The notes beneath the pieces were generated by a model. That model was not told the DNA's origin. It worked only from the letters and a program-made list of their open reading frames with translations, and ran no database searches. The position numbers and the translations under genes are program-made. This document shows, one piece after another, positions 8,126-17,342 of a stretch of 64,000 nucleotides of DNA (its first letter is position 1; each line of letters starts with the position of its first letter). Source of the DNA: Maricaulis sp. (GTDB lineage: Bacteria > Pseudomonadota > Alphaproteobacteria > Caulobacterales > Maricaulaceae); contig NZ_JASBRQ010000002.1 of assembly GCF_030149425.1 (NCBI RefSeq), positions 62,001 through 126,000 on the forward strand, given 5' to 3'.

Positions 8126-9034
8126 TCAGGCGAATTGAGGCGCGATTTCTAGGTTTTTGGCAAGCCCCAGACGCCGCAGAACGAGCAAAAACGTCCCGTT
8201 GTAATCAACGACCCGGTTCCAGAAGCCATTCTTCGGCAAATGCAGCGCACTGCGCGGATGATCATGGTGGTGATCATGCAGCGCCTCGCCGCCGGTCAGC
8301 AGCGCCAGAAAATAATCAAACCAGAGCGGCGTCTTCATGTGACCGAACACATTCACACCGAGCGTGGTCGCGTGGAACTGGATGGCACGACCGATGATGA
8401 CACTGGCATGCAAAAGCGCCGTCAGGATCAGCGAGCCACCGGACAGGGCGACAATCGCATAGATCACGGCCGGCACGGCAAAGTGCAGGATCAGTGAAAG
8501 GGTGATATGAAACTTGTCACCGAAGAGCACGACCTTGTTCTCCTTCAGCCACATCGGCATCGGGCGCTCCAGGTCTTTCTCGTCACGCCAAAGGATCCAG
8601 CCGACCCAGGCCCAGCGCTTGCTCTCGAACGGATTGTGCGGATCGCCGGGCTTATCGGCGAAGCGGTGATGCTGGGAATGGTAGTTTACCCAGTCGCGCA
8701 GTGAGCCCTGCATGGCCAGGATGCAATTGAACATGGCGAAAACCTGGGCCGGCCATTTGATCTCGCCGGCGCGGTGCTGCCAGATCCGGTGCAGTGGCCC
8801 GATGCCCATATTGCACATGAAGATGGTGAAAGCGGTCACCGCGAGGGCGATCGGGGCATACCACCAATGCAGGGTCAAACCTTCGAGCGCCAGACCGAGT
8901 ACGATCATGGTGACGAGCAGAGCAAGCCCGAGCGCCGGATAGATAAAGGCGGAAAAGGCGCTGGCCCAGTTGAGCGTTTTCCAGGATTTCAAAATGGCCT
9001 CTGACCGGGCCAGGATGCGGGGAGACGTAGTCAT
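8126..9034 (-). CDS. Membrane fatty acid desaturase (acyl-CoA/acyl-lipid Delta-9 type)
   Basis: A 302-aa integral membrane di-iron desaturase. The three histidine boxes are visible: HRIWQH near residue 82, HSQHH near 119 and HDHHHDHP near 257. Hydrophobic segments at about 25-70 and 175-215 give the expected four-helix topology. It inserts a cis double bond into a fatty acyl chain using O2 and an external electron donor, adjusting membrane fluidity. It is monocistronic, 97 bp upstream of the acyl-CoA operon on the same strand. No fused cytochrome b5 or ferredoxin domain is present, so the electron donor is separate. The third box is richer in His and Asp than the common HNFHH form. Confidence 0.88.
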   Translation of the reverse strand: MTTSPRILARSEAILKSWKTLNWASAFSAFIYPALGLALLVTMIVLGLALEGLTLHWWYAPIALAVTAFTIFMCNMGIGPLHRIWQHRAGEIKWPAQVFAMFNCILAMQGSLRDWVNYHSQHHRFADKPGDPHNPFESKRWAWVGWILWRDEKDLERPMPMWLKENKVVLFGDKFHITLSLILHFAVPAVIYAIVALSGGSLILTALLHASVIIGRAIQFHATTLGVNVFGHMKTPLWFDYFLALLTGGEALHDHHHDHPRSALHLPKNGFWNRVVDYNGTFLLVLRRLGLAKNLEIAPQFA

Positions 9035-9326
9035 GAACGCGCTCTCTTATGATGTGACGCCCTCGACCTGGGCGCTTCGTTGGACGAAACATTCGGGCGG
9101 AAGGGGGTGGAGGTCAAACCCGATTTCATCTCTTCGCCAGCGCGGCGAATCGATCACTGCGAACGATTCCACGCTGGAAATCCGAGCAATTTCCTACCAA
9201 AACCCGCGAAGAAAGCTGAAAAACCCGCATGTTTTATTCCGATTTATCGATAGTCAGGATGGACCCCGGCTGCGGATTACGGTTTCGTAATGGTGAATGA
9301 TCCTTTGATTCACGGCTGGGGAGGCG
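9035..9326. other. Divergent intergenic region
   Basis: About 290 bp between the leftward desaturase gene and the rightward small secreted-protein gene. I see no coding frame, repeat or RNA gene in it. It must hold both promoters; an A/T-richer stretch at about 9190-9250 is the only compositional feature. Confidence 0.5.
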
Positions 9327-9329
9327 ATG

Positions 9330-9575
9330 ATGAAGAGTGGACTGATGGCGGCAGGTGCCGCTGTGCTGGCTGCAGGTGCAGTCGTTTTGTGTCCCGCGTC
9401 TGTGCGCACCGAAATCGCGGAGCGTACAAGTGTTCCTGAAGGCTATGCTGCGGAAGCCGAACGCCAGATCGATATGTTTGTGGCCTGGCTGCGCGACGAT
9501 GCCTCCAAGCCCGAGCAAGAAGCTCGCGCGAGCATCCGGGATGACAGTTCCCTGGTGCGAGAGCTGACGCCCTGA
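9330..9575 (+). CDS. Small secreted hypothetical protein
   Basis: An 81-aa protein starting at ATG 9330, five bases after a strong ribosome-binding site (GGGGAGG at 9318-9324); an in-frame ATG at 9327 is too close to that site. The N-terminus (MKSGLMAAGAAVLAAGAVVL) is a signal peptide or a single membrane anchor. The mature part is short, acidic and contains a predicted helix (AEAERQIDMFVAWLRDD). I do not recognise a family. A good Shine-Dalgarno, signal sequence and downstream terminator make it a real gene; its function is unknown. Confidence 0.6.
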   Translation: MKSGLMAAGAAVLAAGAVVLCPASVRTEIAERTSVPEGYAAEAERQIDMFVAWLRDDASKPEQEARASIRDDSSLVRELTP

Positions 9576-9592
9576 GCAAACAGGCCTTCGAG

Positions 9593-9625
9593 AAAAAAGC
9601 CCGCCGGTCTTCCGGCGGTTTTTTT
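9593..9625. terminator. Bidirectional Rho-independent terminator
   Basis: The stem CCGCCGG (9601-9607)/CCGGCGG (9612-9618) has a TCTT loop, an A6 run before it and a T7 run after it. It serves both the small gene on the plus strand and the ccm operon ending at 9638 on the minus strand. Confidence 0.9.
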
Positions 9626-9637
9626 CTGTTCCGGTTT

Positions 9638-10450
9638 CTATTCCGGCGGGGACAGCGCCGCCAGGCGCGCATCAATGAATTGGCGTGCCGGGTCGCCCTC
9701 CTGCATCTCGTCTCTTAGGGCTCGCAGAAGGCTGGCGCCGAGCTCAAGATCGCCGTCCTGCAGCACCGCCTCGGCCAGATAGACCCGCGCGATCAGATGC
9801 TCTGGGTCGAGCTCCACCGCCCGGGAGAAGGCTTCGCGAGCGGCCGGTGTCAGCGCACCATTCTCGGAGAAGACGTAGGCTTGGCCCAGAAGCGCGAAGA
9901 GCTCGGCTGAGTCCGGACGGCTATTGATCGCGTTATTGAAGGCAATCGCCGCTTCGCCAAAACGGCCGAGCGCCAGATAGGCCTGCCCAAGCCCTGTCCA
10001 TCCGTCCGGGTCATCCGGGTTCTGCATCAACCGTTCAGCCAATGCATTGACCTCGGTCACCAGCTCTCGCACCGGTTCAGGAATTTCCGCCTGCTGCGGC
10101 GGCGCCTGCCCGATCAGCTGCGGATTGCCCGTGCTCATATAGATCGCAACGGCGCCCATCGCCGCCAGGGCCGAAAAGGCAATGCCCGCCTGCCGCAAAC
10201 GCGCGCTGGGCGCACCATCAAGGTCGGTATGCTGCTGCGCGGCCAGCAGGCGACGATTGATGTCCAGTTCGACCTGGCGCGCCTCGTCCTCGCCGATCAG
10301 GCCCAGCTCGCGATCGCGCTCGAGCTCGGCCAGCTGCCCTTTGAAGACCCCCAGCCCGTCCGCTGCAGCCACACCGTCGCGGCGCAGAAACGGATAGACC
10401 AGCGCCAGGATAACTAGGGCACTGGTCGAACCAATCAGAACCCAGATCAT
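9638..10450 (-). CDS. ccmI: c-type cytochrome biogenesis protein CcmI (CycH)
   Basis: A 270-aa protein with an N-terminal membrane helix (MIWVLIGSTSALVILALVY). A cytoplasmic coiled segment follows (about 30-75, rich in LAELERDRELG), then a second helix near 90-110 (AFSALAAMGAVAIYM) and a periplasmic TPR domain (about 125-260: WTGLGQAYLALGRFGEAAIAF and the following repeat). CcmI binds apocytochrome c tails and presents them to the CcmF/CcmH haem-ligation complex. The start overlaps the ccmH stop by four bases. It is the last gene of the operon, ending at the bidirectional terminator. Confidence 0.92.
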   Translation of the reverse strand: MIWVLIGSTSALVILALVYPFLRRDGVAAADGLGVFKGQLAELERDRELGLIGEDEARQVELDINRRLLAAQQHTDLDGAPSARLRQAGIAFSALAAMGAVAIYMSTGNPQLIGQAPPQQAEIPEPVRELVTEVNALAERLMQNPDDPDGWTGLGQAYLALGRFGEAAIAFNNAINSRPDSAELFALLGQAYVFSENGALTPAAREAFSRAVELDPEHLIARVYLAEAVLQDGDLELGASLLRALRDEMQEGDPARQFIDARLAALSPPE

Positions 10451-10917
10451 TCCAGCCCCTCCTCGCGTTTAAGCGCCGCGAGTTGAGCTTCTTCCTCAGG
10501 ACTCAACTCGGTTTCTCCGGCTTGGTCCTGGCGTCGCACAAAGAAGAAGGCCAGCCCGCCAGCGAACAGGAGCAATACGATCGGGAATCCCCAAAGCACC
10601 AGTGTATTGGCCTGTACCGGCGGCAGCATGAGGACGTAATCACCATAGCGTTGTTGCAAGTAGGCCCGCACTTCCGCGTCGCTATCGCCGGCCAGCAGGC
10701 GTTCGCGCACCACCACTCGCATATCACTCGCCAGATCGGCATTGCTGTCACCAATGCTTTGGCTCTGGCAGACGACACAGCGCAGTTGGCGATAAAGCAC
10801 CATAGCGCGCGCCTCCAGCTCCGGATCATCCATGATTTCGTCAGGCCCCGGGCGGGCCAGCGCCTGTGCCGACAGCGAGATCAGCAAGGCGAGCAGGATC
10901 AGGGAAAATCGCATCAT
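10447..10917 (-). CDS. ccmH: Cytochrome c maturation thiol-reductase CcmH (CycL)
   Basis: A 156-aa periplasmic protein with a cleavable signal (LLALLISLSAQALA), the family redox motif LRCVVCQ (about residues 44-50), a three-helix-bundle domain, and a single C-terminal anchor (VLWGFPIVLLLFAGGLAFFF). It reduces the CxxCH thiols of apocytochromes c before haem attachment, working with CcmG and CcmF. It is the short alphaproteobacterial form, lacking the fused CcmI-like TPR domain found in E. coli CcmH, which is encoded by the next gene. It overlaps both neighbours by four bases (ATGA). Confidence 0.94.
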   Translation of the reverse strand: MMRFSLILLALLISLSAQALARPGPDEIMDDPELEARAMVLYRQLRCVVCQSQSIGDSNADLASDMRVVVRERLLAGDSDAEVRAYLQQRYGDYVLMLPPVQANTLVLWGFPIVLLLFAGGLAFFFVRRQDQAGETELSPEEEAQLAALKREEGLE

Positions 10918-11447
10918 TCTTCGCGCAAGGCCTCGATCATGGGACGCAGGGTCTGGCGCCAGACATCCGGTGTAATGACACCGACATGGCGATAGCGTAC
11001 CCGCCCTGCCCGGTCGATGACGAAGGTTTCCGGTGCCCCGGTAATGCCGAACTCGATGGCCAGACGGCCGGAGGCGTCGTCGCCGATACGGGTATAGGGA
11101 TTGCCGTGGCGCTGCAGCCAGGCTGTCCCCGCCCCCGGCGGATCGCGCCAGTCAATGCCGTAAATCGGCACCTCTCCGGAGCGCGCGATCAGCATCAACA
11201 TGGGATGTTCGACCAGACAGGGCGGGCACCAGGATCCGAAATAATTGAGCAGCACGACCTCACCGGTCAGGTCGGCAGAGCTGAGCCCCTGATCAAACCC
11301 CTCGATGGGCGGCAAATCGAACTCCGGCAGCGGCGCGTCGATCAGTTGCGACGGGATATCGGTCGGGTCCTCGCGCAGGCCAACAGCGAAATACACTGCG
11401 AGAGCGAGGAAGAGCGCAAGCGGCGCGAAGACAATAAATCGGCTCAT
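10914..11447 (-). CDS. ccmG: Thiol:disulfide interchange protein CcmG/DsbE
   Basis: A 177-aa membrane-tethered thioredoxin-fold protein. An N-terminal helix (FIVFAPLALFLALAVYFAVG) anchors a periplasmic domain with the active site FGSWCPPC near residues 69-76 and the cis-Pro region GITGAPETFVID near 140. It keeps CcmH and the apocytochrome haem-binding cysteines reduced. The acidic residues characteristic of CcmG proteins around the domain are consistent with that role rather than with a general DsbA-type oxidase. Its start overlaps the ccmF stop as ATGA. Confidence 0.93.
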   Translation of the reverse strand: MSRFIVFAPLALFLALAVYFAVGLREDPTDIPSQLIDAPLPEFDLPPIEGFDQGLSSADLTGEVVLLNYFGSWCPPCLVEHPMLMLIARSGEVPIYGIDWRDPPGAGTAWLQRHGNPYTRIGDDASGRLAIEFGITGAPETFVIDRAGRVRYRHVGVITPDVWRQTLRPMIEALREE

Positions 11448-13432
11448 TCCGCCACCTCCGGCTGGGCCTTGGCCGGCGGCGGAACCGGTTTGCGGCCCAG
11501 TGATCGCCGACCCCTGTCAAGAATGGACAGGAGACCCCCCAGGGCCAGGATCAAACTGCCGATCCACAGCCAGACGGCCAGCGGATAGACATAGATGTGC
11601 ACCGGCCAGCCGCGACCTTCGACCCGCTCGCCAATTGTGACATAGAGATCGCCCTGGATCCGGCCGACAATGCCGGCCTCGGTCGTGCCCATGCCGCGGA
11701 CCGGATAGAAGCGGCTTTCCGAGACAATATCGGTGACCCGCACGCCATTGCGGCTGGCTTCGAAACGGCCGACCTCGGCGACGTAATTGGCTTCTTGTGC
11801 CTGGTTTACCTCGGCCAGGGTGATGACATAGCTACCGATCTCGACCCGGTCGCCCTCGGCCATGAAGGCCCGCGCTTCATGCTTCCACGCGCTCACCCCG
11901 GTAATCGCGATAATGGCGACCGCCAGTCCCAAATGGGCGACAATCATGCCCCAAATGCCCAGCGGCAGATTGCGGGCTCGCGCCATCGAGGCGGCAAAAT
12001 CGATCTCGAACAGCTTGATGCGGGATTTCAGGTCAAGCAGGACACCGACACCGACCCAGACAGCGAGGCCCGTACCCAGCGCGCCGGCGAGCTTTTCGCG
12101 GTCGGCAAGCCAGAATGCAATCACCAGTGCCGCCGCACTTGCAGCCAGCGCTGGCCACAGGGTTTGCCAGATCCTGTCCAGCTTGCCGCGCTTCCAGGCG
12201 ATCAGGCCGCTGATCGGCACTAGCAGGAAGAGCGCCCCCATCAGCGGATTGAAGACAGCATTATAGAACGGCGCGCCAATGGTCAGGGTTTCATCGCTCA
12301 CCGTGGTGATGAAGAGCGGATAGAAAGTTCCGAACAATACCACCGCACAGGCGACCGAGAAGACGATATTATTGATCAGCAGCGAGCTTTCACGGCTCAC
12401 CGGTGAGAACACGCCGGTCGGCTTGAGGGTTGCTGCGCGCAAGCCGAAGAGGAAGAGCGCCCCGCCGATCAGAACCAGGAGGATGAGCAGGATGAAGACG
12501 CCACGCTCCGGATCGACCGCAAAAGCATGTACCGAGGTGATGATGCCCGAGCGCACCAGGAAGGTACCGACCAGGCTCAAAGAGAAACTCATCAGCGCTA
12601 GCAGGACAGTCCAGGCTTTCAGCGTATCGCGCTTTTCCATCACCCGCAGGGAGTGGATGAAAGCGGTACCAGCCAGCCAGGGCATCAGCGAGGCGTTCTC
12701 GACCGGATCCCAGGCCCACCAGCCACCCCAGCCGAGCTCGTAATAAGCCCAGCTTGCGCCCAAGGCGATACCAATGGTGAGGAAGGTCCAGGCCGCGAGC
12801 GCCCAGGGGCGCACAATTCGGGCCCAGCGCGCATCCACCCGCCCTTCGATCAGGGCGGCGACAGCGAAGGAGAAGGTGATCGAGAACCCGACATAGCCGG
12901 CATAGAGCATGGGCGGGTGTGAGGCGAGACCGGGGTCTTGCAGGAGCGGGTTGAGATCATTGCCGTTGAGCGGCGCCGGCCAGAGCCGGGCAAACGGGTT
13001 CGATGTGAACAACAGGAAAGCGGTGAAAGCCGCGGTGATCGCACTTTGAACCGCGAAGGTCAGGGTGATCAGCTTGGGGGCCACCGCCTTGCCGGCATAG
13101 GCCAGGACCGCCGTATAGGCCGTCAGGATCAGACACCAGAGCAGCATCGAGCCTTCATGATTCCCCCAGACGCCGGTCAGCTTGTAGAGGAAGGGCTTGT
13201 CGGTGTGGGAGTTGTCCGCCACCACAAGGACGGAGAAGTCCGACACCGCGAAAAGCCAGGTCAGACAGGCAAATGAGACCAGGATGAGAGCGAATTGCGC
13301 GACCGCACCGGCCCGCGCAAAGCCGAAAATCGCCGGATCATTGGCCCTCAGCCCGGCAATGGTCAGACCGGACTGAAGAACGGCAACGCAAAAGGCGAGG
13401 ATAAGGAGGAAGTGACCCAGTTCAGCAATCAT
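11444..13432 (-). CDS. ccmF: Haem lyase CcmF
   Basis: A 662-aa polytopic membrane protein of the expected size. It has the haem-handling tryptophan-rich motif WGGWWAWDPVENAS near residues 229-243, more than a dozen hydrophobic segments, and conserved periplasmic histidines (e.g. NSHTDKPFLYK near 75). CcmF receives haem from CcmE and forms the thioether bonds to apocytochrome c with CcmH/CcmI. It is the first gene of the ccmFGHI operon. ccmE, which commonly lies beside ccmF in alphaproteobacteria, is absent here, as is ccmABCD, so they must be elsewhere in the genome. Confidence 0.95.
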   Translation of the reverse strand: MIAELGHFLLILAFCVAVLQSGLTIAGLRANDPAIFGFARAGAVAQFALILVSFACLTWLFAVSDFSVLVVADNSHTDKPFLYKLTGVWGNHEGSMLLWCLILTAYTAVLAYAGKAVAPKLITLTFAVQSAITAAFTAFLLFTSNPFARLWPAPLNGNDLNPLLQDPGLASHPPMLYAGYVGFSITFSFAVAALIEGRVDARWARIVRPWALAAWTFLTIGIALGASWAYYELGWGGWWAWDPVENASLMPWLAGTAFIHSLRVMEKRDTLKAWTVLLALMSFSLSLVGTFLVRSGIITSVHAFAVDPERGVFILLILLVLIGGALFLFGLRAATLKPTGVFSPVSRESSLLINNIVFSVACAVVLFGTFYPLFITTVSDETLTIGAPFYNAVFNPLMGALFLLVPISGLIAWKRGKLDRIWQTLWPALAASAAALVIAFWLADREKLAGALGTGLAVWVGVGVLLDLKSRIKLFEIDFAASMARARNLPLGIWGMIVAHLGLAVAIIAITGVSAWKHEARAFMAEGDRVEIGSYVITLAEVNQAQEANYVAEVGRFEASRNGVRVTDIVSESRFYPVRGMGTTEAGIVGRIQGDLYVTIGERVEGRGWPVHIYVYPLAVWLWIGSLILALGGLLSILDRGRRSLGRKPVPPPAKAQPEVAE

Positions 13433-13569
13433 GGCCGGGACTTCTTATGTTCTGACGCGCAGGTCAAGCGGTCGGGGTGTCGCAGGGGGAGTCCCTCCGG
13501 CTTGCCAGCGGCCAACGCAGCGAAACTGCAACAACTCCGCGCCGGTTGCCTAAGCGGACTGATAAACTA

Positions 13570-15045
13570 TCAGGCTCGGGTTTGCTCACCGCGGCCGGCC
13601 CAGAGAATACCCAGCGCAGGCAGCCAGGGCACAAGCCGCTCGAACGGGTCACCGGGCAGCACGGCCCAGCCATGCATTACCCCCATCAAACCACCAGACA
13701 CCTCGCCCGCCGGGATTTGACCGATCAGGTTGAAGATCACGGTCAAGGCGAACCCCGTGACCATGGCCGACAGGATCGCCCAGCCGGCGGGTTCATAGCC
13801 GAGCACCCGCATCACGACGGTCGGTCCGAAGGCAGCACCGAGTGCGGCCCAGGCAAATAGTACGCGTGCGAATATTGAGCTTTCAACGCTCAGGGTCAGC
13901 ACCACAGCCAAGCCGGCAATGACGGCCATGACAATGCGGGAGATCGTCACTTCGCGCCCGGGGAAAAGTTTGACCAGGCGCATATCATGGGCCACCGCAG
14001 CCGATGCGGAGAGAAGAATGCTGTCCACAGTGGACATGATGGCCGAGAGAATGGCCGCGATGACGATACCCGCCAGAATGGGAGGCAGGAGATCGCCGGC
14101 AACACGGTAGAACAGGGTTTCACCATCCAGCCCGCCGCCCATCAGAGCCCGCCCCGACAAGGCCAGAACGCTCATGCCGACATAGACCAGCACCGCCCAG
14201 GCGATCGCGATCTGGAAACCGCGCCGCCGGGCCGGCTCATCCTTGATCGCCATCAGGCGGGCAAGCAGATGCGGCTGCCCCATCGCGCCGACCCCGACGC
14301 CCCAGACACCGAGGATAAAGCCGACCAAAATCCAGCCGGCAAACCCGCCAGTGATGTCGAGATATTCCGGTGGCGTCGAGGTAGCGAGACCATCAGCAAT
14401 ACCGCCAAAACCGCCCGCCGCCATGAAAGCAGCCAGCGGCAAGAGCAAGGCAACCAGAGCCATCATCGCGCCCTGCAGCATGTCGGTAACGCTGACCGCC
14501 CAGAAGCCTCCGAGGAGCGCGTAGATCAGGACCACGCCGGCCCCGAGCAGAACCGCTTCCCGGGTATTCAGCCCGAACTGGGTCTCGAAGGCGCTGGCCG
14601 CCGCACCGAATTGCGCCGCGATGTAAAAGATGAAACAGAAGACGATCATCAGCGCCGCCGTCAGGGCGATGGCATACCGCATCGACCCGGTGCGTGTGGC
14701 CGTGAGGAAATCAGTCAGGGTGACATGGCCCTTGGCCTGCGTCTCATCGCGCAGGCGACGACCGAAGAACAACCACACCGCGGCATAGCCACCCCAAATG
14801 CCCGGCACCATCCACAGCGCAGACAGTCCGTTGAGATAGACAAAGCCGGAAAAGCCCAGAAGCACCCAGGCCGATGACGTCGAGGCGGCGTAGGACAAGC
14901 CCGACACCCAGGCTCCAACCCCCTGCCCTGCCAAGAAGAAATCGCTTTCGGTGCGGGTACGTTTGGCAGCCCACAGGCCGACCAGGATCAAAACCAGCTT
15001 GTAGACGATCAGCGTGATCAGAACGAGAAGTCCGTCGGTCGTCAT
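13570..15045 (-). CDS. Sodium:solute symporter (SSS family, PutP-like)
   Basis: A 491-aa protein with about 13 transmembrane segments. I chose ATG 15045 (MTTDGLLVLI) because a G6 Shine-Dalgarno lies just upstream; an in-frame ATG at 15063 adds six residues. The signature SDFFLAGQGVGAWVSGLSYAAS (about 34-55) and the VGAMGQPHLLARLMAI segment (about 255) match proline symporters of the SSS family. It probably imports proline or another small organic solute with Na+, which suits a marine organism. It is monocistronic, 137 bp upstream of ccmF on the same strand. Confidence 0.85.
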   Translation of the reverse strand: MTTDGLLVLITLIVYKLVLILVGLWAAKRTRTESDFFLAGQGVGAWVSGLSYAASTSSAWVLLGFSGFVYLNGLSALWMVPGIWGGYAAVWLFFGRRLRDETQAKGHVTLTDFLTATRTGSMRYAIALTAALMIVFCFIFYIAAQFGAAASAFETQFGLNTREAVLLGAGVVLIYALLGGFWAVSVTDMLQGAMMALVALLLPLAAFMAAGGFGGIADGLATSTPPEYLDITGGFAGWILVGFILGVWGVGVGAMGQPHLLARLMAIKDEPARRRGFQIAIAWAVLVYVGMSVLALSGRALMGGGLDGETLFYRVAGDLLPPILAGIVIAAILSAIMSTVDSILLSASAAVAHDMRLVKLFPGREVTISRIVMAVIAGLAVVLTLSVESSIFARVLFAWAALGAAFGPTVVMRVLGYEPAGWAILSAMVTGFALTVIFNLIGQIPAGEVSGGLMGVMHGWAVLPGDPFERLVPWLPALGILWAGRGEQTRA

Positions 15046-15258
15046 AAGCCCCCCCTTCGGCATAGCAACCAGCTATCCCACCGCCTCGCTTAACCTGCTT
15101 TGGCCAGAAGGACAAAGCCATAGCCGTCTGACACCGCGACGGCATGACCAAACGGGCACAATGAAATACACTGGCGGGGTTGTCTTGGCGCAGCAAGAGA
15201 TCGATACCAGACGCCAGACATGCCCGCCCGGCGGGCCCGGCGTACGAGGAGAAGCCCG

Positions 15259-16479
<1,221 letters not shown>

Positions 16480-16546
16480 GACTGGTGACGGGCAGTGGGG
16501 CGCCACTGCCTGCCCCCTCCAATGCGAAAAATTGCGTTACAAGACA

Positions 16547-16576
16547 AGCCGGGACGCCCCTGTCGCCCGGCTTTTT
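16547..16576 (+). terminator. Rho-independent terminator after gcdH
   Basis: The stem AGCCGGG (16547-16553)/CCCGGCT (16566-16572) is followed by TTTTT. An additional T-less hairpin GGCAGTGG/CCACTGCC lies at 16491-16510. Confidence 0.75.
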
Positions 16577-16641
16577 GTGAACAAGAATACTACTCAAATT
16601 ATTTTTTTGATTGAATTACAATTTTGTATTGTACGCGTCAG

Positions 16642-16660
16642 AGGCGACGGCTAGCGTCTC
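16642..16660 (+). promoter_or_regulatory. Leader hairpin before small secreted gene
   Basis: GGCGACG and CGTCTCC form a seven-base stem with one mismatch around GCTAG, ending about 12 bases before the Shine-Dalgarno of the gene at 16688. It could influence leader stability or translation; this is inference from base pairing alone. Confidence 0.3.
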
Positions 16661-16687
16661 CCTGCAATCTGAAAGGGAGTGTTTGAA

Positions 16688-16957
16688 ATGTTCAAGAAAA
16701 CTGCAGGCTTGATTGCGGCGGGGGCCGCAACTGTTGCGCTCACGGCGACCGCTTTTGCTTTCGTCGATGCCGCACCGGAGGCAGCGCCGGCCGAAGCGCC
16801 GCGGCTGAGCTCGGCCGAGATCAGCGCCTATCTGAACGCTCAGGGCGGGGATGTGACCTGCGAGGAAATCACCGGGCCGTTCGGAGAGTGTATTGCGCTC
16901 ATCTGTACCGACCGGTTCGGTAATCGCGAACTGCGCACCTGCGACGGCGACCTCTAG
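16688..16957 (+). CDS. Small secreted protein with four cysteines
   Basis: An 89-aa protein from ATG 16688, eight bases after AAAGGGAG; a GTG at 16679 is in frame but overlaps that site. The N-terminus is a signal peptide (FKKTAGLIAAGAATVALTATAFA) followed by an Ala/Pro-rich linker. The mature domain carries four Cys in the pattern C-x10-C-x4-C-x11-C (VTCEEITGPFGEC, ICTDRFGN, LRTC), suggesting two disulfides in the periplasm. It is preceded by an unusually A/T-rich promoter region (16577-16640) and followed by a terminator. No family recognised. Confidence 0.65.
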   Translation: MFKKTAGLIAAGAATVALTATAFAFVDAAPEAAPAEAPRLSSAEISAYLNAQGGDVTCEEITGPFGECIALICTDRFGNRELRTCDGDL

Positions 16958-16986
16958 CCTCCGCAGACCGGGTAACGAAGCGTGAG

Positions 16987-17020
16987 ACGGCCCTCGCCAG
17001 CCCGGCGGGGGCCGTTTTTA
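16987..17020 (+). terminator. Rho-independent terminator
   Basis: The stem ACGGCCCTCGCC (16987-16998)/GGCGGGGGCCGT (17004-17015), with one T-G wobble and an AGCCC loop, is followed by TTTT. It ends the small secreted-protein transcript before the tRNA gene. Confidence 0.85.
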
Positions 17021-17101
17021 TGCGGTGTCATCTGTAGCTTATGCAGCATCTGCCGCGACACCCCCTTGCGAGCCTCGCCAGAGATCATTAGACCGGTGAG
17101 T

Positions 17102-17192
17102 GGACAGGTGGCCGAGTGGTCGAAGGCGCTCCCCTGCTAAGGGAGTAGGCGGTGTCCCCGTCTCGTGGGTTCGAATCCCATCCTGTCCGCCA
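17102..17192 (+). tRNA. tRNA-Ser (anticodon GCT)
   Basis: The acceptor stem GGACAGG (17102-17108) pairs with CCTGTCC (17182-17188), with discriminator G and an encoded CCA at 17190-17192. The anticodon arm is CTCCC-CTGCTAA-GGGAG, giving GCT, which reads AGC/AGU codons. A long variable arm and the T-loop GTTCGAATC are present, as expected for a class II tRNA. No integrated element or direct repeat of its 3' end is visible nearby. Confidence 0.97.
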
Positions 17193-17342
17193 TTTTCTTC
17201 TCTCGATATCGGGTTCGGTTCCAATTTTGCGCGGGCCCAAACTATTCCGCGGTTCCAAGACATCGCCTGGGCGCTGGCAATTCGAGCGGGCTCGACTTTA
17301 GCCTGCCAGCACCGCCATTACCTCAATGAGCCGCGGGCATAC

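Noticed and set aside
17102-17342. tRNA-Ser as a possible integration site
   Set aside because: No integrase, no repeat of the tRNA 3' end and no change in gene character follow it.
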